From contig NC_088305.1 of assembly GCF_032854445.1 (NCBI RefSeq), positions 13,087,606 to 13,151,605 on the forward strand: a DNA stretch of 64,000 nucleotides. The letters are read 5' to 3'. Within the stretch, counting starts at the first letter, position 1. Each line of letters opens with the position of its first letter. The translations under genes were made by a program, and so were the position numbers. The notes beneath the pieces are model-generated. The model made no database searches, was not told the origin of the DNA, and saw nothing but the letters and a program-made list of their open reading frames with translations. This document shows, piece after piece, positions 37,501 through 46,194 of this stretch. Origin of the DNA: Liolophura sinensis. Lineage: Eukaryota > Mollusca > Polyplacophora > Chitonida > Chitonidae.

Positions 37501-40500
37501 TTGCTGTTTAAGATTGACTTTGTGAAATGGTTTATGGGAAGGGTATGTTTTTTTATGAACAGGTGTATATGGGTTATGTGGTATTTTGTTGTGTTTTGTT
37601 GGGTTGTCTAAATCCTGATATAAATTATTCATGTATTACAGTTATTGGCGTGCCTGTACGAAGTACAGGCATAGCTTATGTCGTACCGTGAGCGTCGGTT
37701 TCGGCGTCAGGGTCTAATAACAGGGAAAGTAATGTAAACAAATTATTAGGGGTGGTATTTTAAAAAGTACTACCGGTATTGAGATCAGGGTTTGCAGATA
37801 TGTAGTGCACAATGACACGACAGGGATATTCCATCGTTGCTTGAGTGTGTGCATATTAAATACCGTAAATTACTGAATTGCTGACTGTGCATTGTGTATT
37901 AGAATAAATGTTAAGCAAAGTGTTAGGGGTGGTATCTTAAATAGCGCTGCACATATAGAGCTCAGAATTTGCGCACATGTAGGACACGATAGCATGAGAG
38001 GGATATTCCATTGTTGATTCAGTGTGTACATATTAAATATCGTAAAGTATTAAATTCCTGACTTAGTGTATTGCGTATTAGAAACCACGGGTAAACAAAA
38101 TGTTTTGGGTTGTATCTTAAAAAGTACACCATGTAGTGATCGGAAGTTTTATGTTATATAAAGCATAATAACACATGGGAGATGTTCCATCGCTGATCTG
38201 TGTGCATATTGATTACCGTAAATTACCAAATTCACGATTTTAGTACATTATGTATTGAGCTGAAGTTTTGCATTCATGTGTCTCTACAGGCAAGCTCTTC
38301 AGTAGCCTTGCCACCATTTCTAAGTTTTCGATATATTCACATTGACAAAATACTTGAGACAGTGTACACGTGCATGCGGGCTTACAGTTATAAGTATGTA
38401 TTGTTGTTTGTATGTGCATGTGTTATGTGCAGCTACGCTATTGCTGCCGTGGTGTGCATTTCTGGAACAGTTCATCAGTCACTTGTCAAAGATCGCTGTT
38501 TTACCCCAGGTGCTGTGGTCTCCTCCACCCACAAAAATGACCGCCGCCCTGTGAGCGAAACATTAAACATAGCATTAAACAGCCATCGTATAAATAAACA
38601 AATGTATTGCTTAGTGTCTGATGTATATAACATAAAGGTCAATTTTAAAAACTCAGAAGCACAGCGCAATGACCCAGGGGCCTCTCACCCATGTGGTCGC
38701 TGTAGGTTAAAGTCCAGCTCATCCTGGCTTCCACCCCTTCCATACTTGGAAAGGTCTGAAGCAGCTTGCCAATTATCGTGGGTTTTGCCTGGGCTCTGTC
38801 CGGTTTCCTTCCACCATAATTCTTGAATATGGTGTAAAACACCGTTGAAATAAATGAGTAAATGAAATGAGCGTGAATATCGTCTTATCTTATCTCAGAC
38901 AATATCTCACAACCATTGTTTGATGGAAGGGGAATCTTTCTGGAATGCACTTGGCTGGTTAAGGAGTGTAGATTTTCAGGTGCATAACTACAATCGCCAC
39001 GATATGGCTGAAATATTGCCGATGTGGCGTTAAGCCATAATCATTCTTTCATTCATAACTACAATAACCCTGACATATATGCAATAATCTTATACTCTGG
39101 CATGAGTCATACATGTATGATGCCCCTAATTTACGTACAAATCATCCTTGCATACATACAAGCCATCCTTGCATAAATACAAGCCATCCTTGCATACATA
39201 CAAGCCATCCTTGCATACATACAAGCCATCCTTGCATAAATACAAGCCATCCTTGCATAAATACAAGCCATCCTTGCATACATACAAACCATCCTTGCAT
39301 GTCCTGGCCAAAAATGAATTACATGTATAAGACTACAGGAGATTGTTTTCAAGGTAAAGGGGCCTGTTGCACAAAGCCATTTTAGGCTAAATCCTGAAAT
39401 TATGATCATTACAAAACAAAATATTTGAAGCTGGATGCTTAAATGTGCCTGAAATTGAACCACCACACCGTAGAGTGAGTGCTTGGGGTTTAACACCGAA
39501 CTTGGCAATTTTTCAGTTATATGACTATGAAGGAGGTCCTAGAGTGTATATAATGTTGCTCCTTGTTGCTGGACATATTTCCATCGCTCTTTTATCTAGT
39601 GCTGCTTCACTGGGACAACTTACCGAAGGCAAGTAAGCCGCCCCGCCCGTCATACTGATATGGGTCAACCAGTCGTTGCGCTATCCCCTTAAGTTACAAC
39701 TTTTTTAAGTCTTAGGTGTGACCCGACCCAGGATTGATCCTGGATCTACACCCCCCCGATGTGGATGCTCTACCGACTGAGCCATCAAGACCACACCATA
39801 GAATCAGTTGTCAAAATTTTTATCGATATGATGTACACATTGTGTAAACGGTACATGCATTTAAGAATTTTGGACAGTTTTGGGGTAAAATACTAACAGA
39901 TTTGTGTCACATGTATAAAGTGGACTGTGTACATATGTTGCTTAGTGGCCAAATTAACCAGTGCCATTGTTATCTCCCTTACTCACCAGGTGGCGTCGTA
40001 TGATGTACGGTGTAGAGGTCGTGACCTTGCCAAAGAGCTCAGATCTGGATGAGGAGACCAAGCACGTGTGTGATCAGTTCGTGAGATACCATAAAGAAAA
40101 TTGTAAGAAAGAGATAGTCCAGGATCTCAGGTAAGGCCAGCGCACGATCACACTGCACTTGCACAGTATATTTGATTTGACCTCAAGAAACAAAGAAAAA
40201 GAAAAAATTAACAGTTCTTAGCTTAAATATCATTTACTATAGTGTGGATTGACTGGGTTGGTGATTATTTTTTTTACAATGAAGAATTTCAGAATGATAG
40301 ATTCTTTCCTGTAAACATTTTGCTCTCTGAAAATCCTGAGGTATTAACTGAGATGCGCTGGTACAATATGGATTGACTGGGTATGTACTTATTTTTTTGC
40401 AGTGGAGAATTTCAGATTCTTTCCTATAAAAGCAGAAGTCGTTAGCTTGTATTATCTTTTGATACCATGTGGATTGACTTGATTTATACTTATTTGTCGC

Positions 40501-40808
40501 AAAAAAGCAATTTCAGATTCTGTCTTACAAGTGTATAAACAATTTGCTGTGTGAAAAGCCTTAAGTATTAACTGTGATGCGTTGTGATTAACAGGTACCG
40601 GCTGAGAGTGTACAAGAACGTATTTTCTGGGACGGACTTGTGTGAATGGCTGATGGAGGCGGGTCTTGTACAGGATCGAGGTGAGGCGCTGACGTACGGA
40701 CGGAAACTCTTGATGGGCGGCGTCATCCGACACGTCAAGAACGAACATCATTTCCATGATATGCCGTATTTTTACACCTTTGTGGAAGGTGAAGGGGGTG
40801 ATAGGTAG
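22100..40808 (+). CDS. GPR155: GPR155/LYCHOS: lysosomal PIN-like/GPCR/DEP membrane protein (14 exons)
   Basis: Spliced gene. Coding exons at 22100-22580, 25526-25807, 27029-27143, 27900-28065, 29153-29308, 29882-29965, 30333-30541, 32005-32098, 32562-32886, about 33491-33828, 34958-35053, 35548-35612, 39990-40130 and 40595-40808 chain with matching phases (1,1,2,0,0,0,2,0,1,0,0,2,2) into 2766 nt, about 921 residues; human GPR155 is about 870. Order: N-terminal auxin-carrier/PIN-like transporter region (to about residue 400), GPCR-like helices (about 400-570), a hydrophilic loop (about 570-725), more helices (about 725-800) and a C-terminal DEP domain (about 815-917). Family knowledge: vertebrate LYCHOS sits in the lysosomal membrane, senses cholesterol and relieves GATOR1 inhibition of mTORC1. 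Every exon aligned, from memory, to successive parts of human GPR155. Uncertain points are the acceptor of exon 10 and the C-terminal tail. Confidence 0.93.
23050..23725 (+). repeat. Minisatellite of about 40 bp in GPR155 intron 1
   Basis: About 16 units of the form CAATGTGACACCAAAGTGACATGAAGACAGGCTCT, with two subtypes alternating (TAACGTTGACACTAAAG and CAATGTGACACCAAAG). Open frames on the minus strand here are by-products of the repeat. Confidence 0.9.
23992..24461 (+). repeat. 21-bp minisatellite with acceptor-like units
   Basis: 22 units of consensus CTGCCTGGTTTCCTACAGAT in GPR155 intron 1; 18 of them end in CAG after a short pyrimidine stretch, resembling 3' splice sites. A 126-bp higher-order repeat is visible: the TATGGTTTCATACAA variant recurs six units apart. 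Open in several frames but with no protein signature. Confidence 0.93.
24525..24755 (+). mobile_element. SINE family B, 5'-truncated, in GPR155 intron 1
   Basis: Starts near GTCAGTCAGGTATCAGTATA and ends GCACTCACTCAATCACTCACT; body matches 46195-46535. Confidence 0.88.
24950..25520 (+). repeat. Degenerate minisatellite abutting GPR155 exon 2
   Basis: Units of about 27-30 bp built on TTGTTGATCAGTGTGTTGGT and GCCTTG; diverged copies continue to within a few bases of the exon 2 acceptor (25524-25525), so the last unit supplies the pyrimidine-rich tract. The frame of exon 2 is open through the last 260 bp of the array. Confidence 0.85.
25526..25807 (+). CDS. GPR155: GPR155 coding exon 2
   Basis: Residues 161-254, starting V-Q-A-L-Y-E-E-T and carrying the LVAPISLVFLNPIGF helix and the NPIVFMTALGIIANFIF helix. 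The acceptor used is GACAG|TA at 25525/25526, because only this one gives phase 1 and V after GYPI; the CAG five bases later (25528-25530) would break the frame. Donor CTAG|GTAAGC, phase 1. The intron just upstream is a degenerate minisatellite that runs right up to this acceptor. Confidence 0.92.
25905..26100 (+). mobile_element. SINE family A, 5'-truncated, in GPR155 intron 2
   Basis: From GTGCGGTCGCTGTGAGTTCA to AAACACCAATCAAATAAATAA, with a small deletion in the GCTGGCCGCCG block. Confidence 0.88.
26271..26462 (+). mobile_element. MITE family 1 copy in GPR155 intron 2
   Basis: GTAATTCTTCAAGCTTTTCAC to GCAAAAAGGTTGAGGAAA; interior AAGCCCTGAC and CAAAATCAAAG. Confidence 0.83.
26838..26937 (+). 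repeat. 19-bp tandem repeat with donor-like words
   Basis: Five units of CAGTTTACTCCAGGTGATA or the CCAGGTAAT variant, about 90 bp before GPR155 exon 3. Each unit carries CAG|GTRAT, similar to a 5' splice site. Confidence 0.85.
27029..27143 (+). CDS. GPR155: GPR155 coding exon 3
   Basis: Residues about 255-292, G-D-A-Y-S-A-S-A-L-F-Y-L-G then the helix around GFALIVPVMLIMAK. It matches the SALFYLGLTMVGK region of vertebrate GPR155 in the transporter domain. Acceptor CTGACAG|GT, donor AAGAC|GTAAGT, phase 1 in and phase 2 out. Confidence 0.92.
27208..27415 (+). mobile_element. MITE family 2 copy in GPR155 intron 3
   Basis: TGTAAATCTTCAACCTATTC to GAAGAGGTTGAAGAATTAGG with an interior unlike family 1 (GAAAATGACGCTAAAATGA). 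The related copy at 44788-45000 is in reverse orientation and a partial copy is at about 14595-14700. Confidence 0.75.
27488..27668 (-). mobile_element. SINE family A, truncated, in GPR155 intron 3
   Basis: Reverse copy from the TTTATTTATTTATTTATTTG tail to CCAGCATGATG in the core. A decayed direct fragment follows at about 27712-27812. Confidence 0.88.
27900..28065 (+). CDS. GPR155: GPR155 coding exon 4
   Basis: Residues 293-348. Contains ILLPLITWEVVSAL, a short luminal-type stretch with an N-E-T glycosylation sequon, then MYGFLYGTFPTAPSVFLYAS, the conserved YGFLYGxFPxAP block of the PIN-like domain. Acceptor TGTGTGCAG|A, donor ATT|GTGAGT, phase 2 in and phase 0 out. Confidence 0.93.
28505..28683 (+). 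mobile_element. SINE family A, 5'-truncated, in GPR155 intron 4
   Basis: TCTTCCCATTATGTGGGAAA to CGCCAATCAAATTTATAAATA. Smaller fragments of the same family at about 28690-28750 and 28955-29055. Confidence 0.85.
29153..29308 (+). CDS. GPR155: GPR155 coding exon 5
   Basis: Residues 349-400. Completes the transporter domain: ASGMVACTFVAAPLMFISA helix followed by a loop and LDVSIVSMIGC, equivalent to the FDISIVSLI block that begins the GPCR-like part. Acceptor TTTGTAG|GTG, donor TGT|GTGAGT, phase 0 both ends. A MITE-like palindromic element starts just after the donor. Confidence 0.92.
29882..29965 (+). CDS. GPR155: GPR155 coding exon 6
   Basis: Residues 401-428: end of a helix (VWVAGVFIL), basic SRKWRRVPH loop, then start of the next helix ending FSQ. 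The loop corresponds to LSKKYKQLPH of the vertebrate protein. Acceptor TTGCAG|GTG, donor CCCAG|GTAAAA, phase 0 both ends. Confidence 0.9.
30333..30541 (+). CDS. GPR155: GPR155 coding exon 7 (GPCR-like helices)
   Basis: Residues 429-497. Two to three hydrophobic helices (FLACLGMVLYR; YAQFVVLLVGVL; AMIAVAICL) and a basic loop, then VWMAFFGFG. It begins with TTT after a TTGTTTCAG acceptor; the donor GG|GTGAGT is phase 2. A 91-bp minisatellite starts 46 bp into the following intron. Confidence 0.9.
30587..31655 (+). repeat. 91-bp minisatellite in GPR155 intron 7
   Basis: About 12 units beginning CCCACCAGTTTTTCTCACCT and including GAATGACTTACCTAATTATC and GTTTAGTGGGAATAAGG. Copies differ by a few substitutions; some carry GAATACTGAATGACGTATAC instead of the GAGGAAATGACTTATAC form. 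Confidence 0.95.
32005..32098 (+). CDS. GPR155: GPR155 coding exon 8
   Basis: Residues 498-529: VPMISTGILLIAANNH helix and a hydrophilic segment ending DPSFHYGTDQ, matching vertebrate SAFFYGKEQ. Acceptor GTTTACAG|G, donor ACCAG|GTATTT, phase 2 in and phase 0 out. Confidence 0.9.
32562..32886 (+). CDS. GPR155: GPR155 coding exon 9 (helix plus hydrophilic loop)
   Basis: Residues 530-637. Starts with the ILSVVILLLCFVICVVSLVI helix, then a long polar loop with acidic (DEEEP) and lysine-rich stretches and a cysteine-containing CHNCEN motif. The loop is poorly conserved in length and sequence in the family. Acceptor GTGTTCCAG|A, donor GAAG|GTAAAA, phase 1 out. Confidence 0.87.
32920..33055 (+). 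repeat. GTT-rich tandem repeat in GPR155 intron 9
   Basis: About four units of TTAATATGGTGTTGTTGTTG followed by TTTTTATGTGACAG or TTTTTCTGTGACTG, starting about 34 bp after the exon 9 donor. Confidence 0.88.
33491..33828 (+). CDS. GPR155: GPR155 coding exon 10 (loop plus helix)
   Basis: Residues about 638-750. Serine/glutamate-rich loop leading into QLSRHLILLLLLCLSMFI, the counterpart of QLTRHVLLCLLLIIGLF. The acceptor is not certain: CGTTCAG|AC (exon from 33491) and GTTACAG|TT (from 33515) are both phase 1 and differ by 24 nt (8 residues). Donor ATT|GTAAGC, phase 0. Confidence 0.85.
34436..34873 (+). mobile_element. MITE family 1 copy split by a SINE, in GPR155 intron 10
   Basis: GAAATTCTTCAACCTT start, interior AAGCCCTAAAATCTGCCGAT, and end GCGAAAAGGTTGAAGAATAA; the SINE at 34565-34845 interrupts the right terminal repeat. 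Confidence 0.9.
34565..34845 (+). mobile_element. SINE family A inserted in a MITE, with target duplication
   Basis: Intact copy with head GGGGCCTCCGTGGCTCAGTC and a pure poly-A end. It is flanked by TCATATGTGAAA (left) and TCATATGCGAAA (right), a 12-base near-identical target-site duplication inside the MITE's terminal repeat. It is the best-preserved copy in the window, so probably young. Confidence 0.95.
34958..35053 (+). CDS. GPR155: GPR155 coding exon 11
   Basis: Residues about 751-782: GLFLCVWRLFNKE, then YVEIEFIDGVFNYGQ, matching vertebrate CLWWLFNQE...YVELQFFCAVFNFGQ. Acceptor GATGACCAG|G, donor GACAG|GTACCA, phase 0 both ends. A SINE inside a MITE lies in the intron directly upstream (34436-34873). 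Confidence 0.92.
35548..35612 (+). CDS. GPR155: GPR155 coding exon 12
   Basis: Residues about 783-803: GFLLFALFGLDSQLIVVPF followed by a basic KR, the last predicted membrane segment before the cytosolic tail. Acceptor TTTTCAG|G, donor AAAAG|GTGAGT, phase 2. The next intron is about 4.4 kb. Confidence 0.92.
36980..37195 (-). mobile_element. MITE family 1 copy in GPR155 intron 12
   Basis: TTTCTTCAACCTTTTCGCG to ATGCGAAAAGGTTGAAGAAT; interior is reversed relative to the 16565 copy (AGACAAAACTACACTGGTTG). Confidence 0.87.
37641..37735 (+). repeat. Palindrome-containing segment before the 178-bp repeats
   Basis: Contains GCCTGTACGAAGTACAGGC, a near-perfect inverted repeat (stem GCCTGTAC/GTACAGGC), followed by a GC-rich CGTCGGTTTCGGCGTC stretch. 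Probably the end of a transposable element; family unknown. Confidence 0.4.
37735..38262 (+). repeat. Three diverged tandem copies of a 178-bp unit
   Basis: AGGGGTGGTAT-type starts at about 37748, 37925 and 38104 (period 177-179). Each copy holds a TCTTAAAAAGTAC-like block, GGGATATTCCATCGTTG and CATATTAAATACCGTAAATTA. Divergence of roughly a quarter suggests an old satellite-like remnant, in the 4.4-kb GPR155 intron 12. Confidence 0.85.
38654..38866 (+). mobile_element. SINE family A, in GPR155 intron 12
   Basis: From GAAGCACAGCGCAATGACCC to AACACCGTTGAAATAAATGA; deletion before TTCTTGAATATGG. Confidence 0.87.
39130..39300 (+). repeat. 21-bp minisatellite (CAAGCCATCCTTGCATACATA)
   Basis: About eight units, alternately CATACATA and CATAAATA. 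Within GPR155 intron 12. Its open frames on both strands have no protein signature. Confidence 0.93.
39468..39800 (-). mobile_element. SINE family B, full length
   Basis: Reverse copy. Its head (at the right) reads TGGCTCAGTCGGTAGAGCAT and GGATCAATCCTGGGTC, a tRNA-like A and B box; the body contains CAACGACTGGTTGACCC and CTTGCCTTCGGTAAG; the tail is ACACCGAACTTGGC reversed to GTTAAACCCCAAGCACTCACT. Distinct from family A. Confidence 0.88.
39990..40130 (+). CDS. GPR155: GPR155 coding exon 13 (linker and DEP start)
   Basis: Residues about 804-850. Basic WRRMMYG, acidic linker, then CDQFVRYHKENCKKEIV, aligning with CQQFIHYHRDLCIRNIV in vertebrates. Acceptor CTCACCAG|G, donor CTCAG|GTAAGG, phase 2 in and out. 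Confidence 0.9.
40595..40808 (+). CDS. GPR155: GPR155 coding exon 14 (DEP domain, stop)
   Basis: Residues about 851-921. Core DEP domain: VFSGTDLCEWLMEAGLVQDRGEA-type block, then GRKLLMGGVIRHV and the closing FYTFVE. DEP domains mediate membrane or partner contacts; in LYCHOS the C-terminal region serves signalling to GATOR1. Reads to TAG at 40806-40808. An internal donor AAG|GTGAAG at 40788/40789 lies right after FVE, so the stop-containing form may be intron retention with the true tail in later exons. Confidence 0.9.
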
Positions 40809-41579
40809 TCAAGAGCGTTTAGCCATGACGGTTTTACAGACTGAAATCTAAAACCTATGACTGGTTTTTGAGTGAATTTGTGCAATTGGCTGGTTCATTT
40901 ATAAATACCAGGTGGCTAGTGATGTGTTGTACTGGAGCAGGACTTCCATGTGCATAGCGAACAAACAGACTCAGATTTATAGTGGATGGAGTTTTCACAG
41001 GTTATAACAGGTGATTTACTACCTTGTAGCTTTGCGCATTGTGAAATGCGTAAAAGTTGTTTGCTTTGCATATTGGTCAACAAAACGACTTCAACCAATA
41101 GTTGTTAAGAATGTATTTTGAAAGAGCCAGCATAGAGAGCTGAATTGTTACTGTTTGTTATTGAGTGGAGTTCATGTGTATTTGGACACAACAATGTAAT
41201 TCCATCCTTGGTTTGAATAACAGGTTAACATGAGGTGAACCTATGATTTTCATGCTACTTCCATCTGCAATAAATGTAGATCACACAAGGATTTGAACTC
41301 CACAGCTGAAGTCCAGCACTGTGCCAGCTGTGCTAAATGGAGATTCCCACCAGCTACTACTGTGGTGGCCTGAGCACTGGAAAGATGTTCTCATTACACA
41401 GCAAATCTTCCTTGGGTTTTCTTGTGGCAGGACTGGTTATGGCGCTGCCTCACTAAAGCACTGCGCTGAAAAAGATCGCCATGAGGCACTATATCTAGTT
41501 GCTAGTCATGGGTGTGCTGATGTTTGTACATGCTGAGATCAGGCTGTATACTCAGGTCTATGCTGACAGATTGATGTCA

Positions 41580-41695
41580 TTTTGTAATAACCATGGCAGT
41601 TTGTAATAATCATGTCAGTGTGTAATAATCATGTCAGTGTGTAATAACCATGCCAGTTTGTAATAACCATGTCATTTTGTAATAACCATGGCGGT
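41580..41695 (+). repeat. 20-bp tandem repeat downstream of GPR155
   Basis: Six units of TTTGTAATAACCATGGCAG and variants (ATCATGTCAGTG). Confidence 0.88.
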
Positions 41696-41876
41696 TTGGT
41701 GTGTATTTGATGGAATGATGTCCATTTGTTTATTAGAATCATGTTTTTTCTGAACAGAGATGCGTCTAGAATGTGATAAATTGTTTATGATCTCATCCAG
41801 TAAACCTTACCAAGAAAATTTCATATATTTGTTAAAATTGAGTGGAGTTCAATAGCATTTTTTGTTATGCTCACAG

Positions 41877-41936
41877 GAGTGAGCAGTTTCTCCGAGTCCT
41901 TGACAGTTTCCGGGCATAAGAAAGAGGAATTCCAGG
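41877..41936 (+). CDS. Candidate alternative GPR155 tail exon A
   Basis: Strong acceptor (TTTTTTGTTATGCTCACAG|GA) and donor CAGG|GTATAT bound 60 nt, phase 1 in and out. This is compatible with the internal donor at 40788 and would add a polar peptide, G-V-S-S-F-S-E-S-L-T-V-S-G-H-K-K-E-E-F-Q, of the low-complexity kind seen after the DEP domain in vertebrates. It has no sequence family signature, so this is inference from splice signals and phase. Confidence 0.4.
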
Positions 41937-42089
41937 GTATATATAGAAATTTGGTTGCTTTCCAAGGTTACCAATAGGATAAAAATCTTGATAAAGTTCA
42001 TTAAATTTCCCATAGTTCATAGTTCAGCATATACAGTGTTTGTTCTCAACAAAACTAAAAGGCAAAAACCACTCTAATATGAAGTATAC

Positions 42090-42312
42090 TGTAATTCTTC
42101 AATCTTTTCACCTGTTTGCTAGGTATTTATGCAAGCATATTCTGAAGGCATTATTCTGTGTAGACTGATAAAATTATACTTTTTGTGATGCCCTGAAAGT
42201 GGCCAATCCAGCTACATGTAGTATAGTTTTGTCTCCAAAATCAACTTAAAAATCTGCAGAAATTGCACTGAAAGTTGATCTTTCATATGCAAAATAGTTG
42301 AGGATTTAGATG
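42090..42312 (+). mobile_element. MITE family 1 copy downstream of GPR155
   Basis: GTAATTCTTCAATCTTTTCAC to GCAAAATAGTTGAGGATTTA; interior GATGCCCTGAAAGTGGCCAA. Further copies at about 45903-46090 and 50443-50634. Confidence 0.85.
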
Positions 42313-44236
42313 TACATGTAGGGTATATCATATGAAAGACTTAAAAACTCTCCAGGAAAATGGTTAGATTTATTTTCTTTTCCAATTTTTCTAACCAAGT
42401 AAAATTGTGTTAATAGATGAGATTCTGTGGTGGTCTGTTGTGACCTAGAAGGTATCAATTACATCACGTTTATACTTTTTGCCTGAAATAATTCGTTTTG
42501 AAGTCAAATCAGCGAATGCATTCATAGATCTATATGTATATACTTTCTAATGATTAAATGTAGCAGTCTAATGTGTTTTATCAAGCAAAAAGCTTACTTG
42601 ATGTTACTGGTTCTATTGTGGTCAGAAAGGGCCACCATAGAATAAAACATTCAAATGCATTTTACTTTACTAGTATTTTCTTTACCTTTAAGGCAAACAC
42701 ATTATATGTATGAGTATTTAGCTAAACACTGAACCAGCATGGTAGTTTCTGAAGACTTTGTTGCTTCGGTAAAATTATATTTCCACTGCAAAACTGTCCA
42801 TGTGACTTTTACTGATGGCATTATAGGAATTAGGAACAGTCCATGATAACTAAACACAGTGGATACCAAAAGATAACATATCTAAGCTATTGTAAAACAT
42901 GGAGAGATCAGCCCTTTTTAGTATGATGCTACAAATTTTGAAATCCCTACTTTGAGAAGTTTCTCTAGAATTTGAGATGTTATGTACAGTACCTGTACAG
43001 GTAGATTCTAATTTACCAAATTATATGCATTTACATGTATGTATATATGTTAACCAATTAGAGATGCTATGTTGTTGTTGTTGTGAATAATCTTGTTTAT
43101 TTTTGGAGAATTTGTCCGCAATTAGTATATCATGAGTCATGGTTGTATAGTGTCATCCATTAGACATTCGAGATGCGGGTTCTGAGTGTGGGTACCAGTG
43201 CACTGTACAATTTAGCGTGGTCCAGTTATGCTTATAATGACGTGCCTTTCCATATGCACTTGTTGTAAATGCCTTCACAATCCGATTACATGTAACAGTA
43301 CGTCATTTTCTCCTCTGGAGAGTGCTCCCACATGTCACAGAGTAAAATATGTGATTTGTGCATGGTTTTAATGTTTTTGTTACATGATCAAATGTTCTTG
43401 CTTCCAGCTACGCTATTCTCTCCATGACGCAGAATTTGTTAAGACTTTGCACGGCTGGAATGAGAGAGTACCAGCTACTTGTATTAAGCTTGTAGGTATG
43501 TGAGAGTGTCACTTGTAACTGTTCTCAAATCTGTTGTTTCACAAATGGCCAGTATTTTGCCTGCAAATGCCACTGTTTTGTATACTACCCTGGATGTGAG
43601 CTCTGTGTAAAAGGCTCTGAATTCTGTCAGATATGCTAAATAAAAGTCAAAAGCACTGAACTTCTAGAGCTATTTTGCAAGCAGTTTGAAAAGGTGTATG
43701 AGATTTGTTCTTCATGTGACGAGTTCAAATCTTTTACTTAACAACAAGGCTTATTTCGACACTTTTTTTAAAAAGTATGGTATTAACCTTGTCTATCTAT
43801 AGTGAGACATGTTGAATTGATGAAACCAACGAAGGCAAATTAATCTCAGTACTAAAATTATACTGTCAGAAAAAAAAAAAAAACAGCGGATGATATTCAC
43901 TATAAATGAATCATGATTTTTCAGTATCTCTAATTGGATAAACAGACAATTGATGTAGAGGATGGTGTATGGACAAGTTTTAGTGGTGATAGTATCAGTC
44001 AACTTACCAACAGCACGTGAACCGAGTGACAAGTTTGAGTGCAAAGCAGAGTCACGTGCATATAATGCAAGACACCCACAGGGCAATGGTGTGTTTTGAC
44101 GGCTGGTGAACAACCCAACATGATAGTGTGTGGAAAGTATTACATGAACGTAGTTTTTCATGTGCATTGTACATTTGGTAATGTTTTGTGGTGAAATAGA
44201 ACTCCATGCAGAAATCCATGTGAATGTGTACACTAT

Positions 44237-44504
44237 ATTTATTTATTTATTTGATTGGTGTTATACGCCGTATTCAAAACTATTTCACTTATGCGACAGC
44301 GGCCAGCATTATGCTGGGAGGAAACCGAGCACAGCCTGGGAAAAACCCACAACCATCCGCAGGTTGCCGCCAGACCTTGCCACATACGGCCGGAGAGGAA
44401 GCCAGCATGAGCTGGACTTGAGCTCACAGCGACCGCATTGGTGAGAGGCTTCTGGGTCATTACGCTGCTCTAGTGCACTAACCAACTGAGCTACAGAGGA
44501 CCCT
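44237..44504 (-). mobile_element. SINE family A, full length
   Basis: Reverse copy from the TTTATTTATTTGATTGGTGT tail to the AACTGAGCTACAGAGGACCC head. Confidence 0.92.
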
Positions 44505-44524
44505 GTACACTGTATAGAAAATGT

Positions 44525-44527
<3 letters not shown>

Positions 44528-44562
<35 letters not shown>
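44528..44562. repeat. (AT)n microsatellite
   Basis: Uninterrupted AT dinucleotides for over 30 bases. Confidence 0.95.
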
Positions 44563-44563
<1 letters not shown>

Positions 44564-46194
44564 AAATGTAGAATGTCTATTTACACTATCATAATTAATT
44601 TACTTTATTATATAACATGTACAAGTACATGCAAATAACTTCATGAAAGAAAAATTGTTGACAGGCATGTGTATCTATTGTGTTTATTTAAGTATAATTC
44701 TCCTGTATCTTTGTAATGTGTAATAAACATGTGATCTGTACTCACTGTGATTTGTGAACATACACGCCCCTGTATTGTTGTATACCCTAATATTTCAACC
44801 TTTGTGAAACAGCCTCTGTAACCAATATTTTGAAACATTCTGTGAGAACTATGGGGCGTAGAGAAATAATTTGCACAGTTTTATGAAGCTTGCATCTTCA
44901 ACAAGACAAAGAAATCATTTTTAGCATCATATTTATAATAATTATATGCATAAATTCCACTTTAAAAGTGATTTAGTGGTTGAAAAGGTTTAAGATTACA
45001 CAGTATATTGTGTAATTCTTGTCGACGGATTATTGTGGGAATATTCAAGCAGACTAAAGTCTAATTTTAGACCAAAGCAAGGATAGATAGGGGGAAAAGA
45101 AAAACACTTTTGTTGTAAGCACCTTCCTAAACTCCGTTTAATAACATTTATATAAGTATTGACAAAGGTAAATCTTATTATCATCTTTATACCAAACTTG
45201 TATCTGCACTTTCAAAGGTCTGAATATTTTGTGGGTCAAAAACAAAAGAGAAATTTTAAGTCCTAATTGTTAAAGAAGTATGATGAAATTGGATTAATGG
45301 ATGCCAGATCATTAATGAAATCCTAATATTCACCTTGTAAAATACATCTTTAATATTTTCGCTCTGAATATGAATAATTAAGGTCTTGTTTTTAGCACGA
45401 AAAAAAAATTGTCATGGCTTTTCCTTGTAAATGCTATCAGTCTTCAACTGTAAATCATTATTTCCAACATAGAAATAAAAGATGAAAGGGATTTTTCAAG
45501 ATTTATGAAATTGGCTGAAGATTTCAATTCTGGGGTCTATTTAGTATTATATAGTAGGCCTGCTTGTGTATGGAGAGGGGTTGGGTTGTATGTAGATTTC
45601 ACATTCCATGGCAGTAAATACATAAATTAGCTGTCTGATACGCAGGAGATTAGTGCTTCTAGGGCTGGGCATTTTTGTTGTGTGACGGTTACTTTGATGT
45701 GAACACATATGTATGCTCAGAAATGGTCTAAGTGTGCAATTTGATGTGTGTTCCATGCTCTGATTTTGGATGCACATGTATCATAGTACTTTAAGATTTC
45801 CCTTGTAATAAAATCAATTGTGGATGTCATAATATAAAAATACTGTTCAAAGCAACTGATTTTTGGGAAGTTTTTCTTGCATTCTTAGATTTACAGAGTA
45901 CTATAGTTCTTCAACATAGTGAATGTGTGTGAGATGCTTGTTCATTTATTATCAGGCGAAGACTGATAAAATTATACCTCAGGTGAAGCCGTGAAATTGG
46001 CCAACCCAATGAGTGTAGTTTGTCTCTAAAATCAAATGAAAAAAGTGAATGTCACACAGAATGTGATTCTTTGATATGCGAAAAGGCTGACTTCAGGTAG
46101 TGTGTTTTCATTGGCCTATCATGACTTGTACAAGGAAAATCTCTACTGCAGACAGGCCTCTAACCAGTTAGATCTTGTGTTCATTTCCAGCTCA

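Noticed and set aside
38200-38826. 208-codon open frame
   Set aside because: Spans intronic satellite sequence and a SINE; no family resemblance and inside the GPR155 intron.
39700-39797. tRNA gene on the minus strand
   Set aside because: Has A and B boxes but is the head of SINE family B, with a G-run in the anticodon arm and no acceptor-stem pairing that I could confirm.
43411-43494. Exon-like block with good acceptor (CTTGCTTCCAG) and donor (GTAG|GTATGT)
   Set aside because: One frame is open, but it does not match any known part of GPR155 and fits no phase chain well; kept only as a note in the tail finding.
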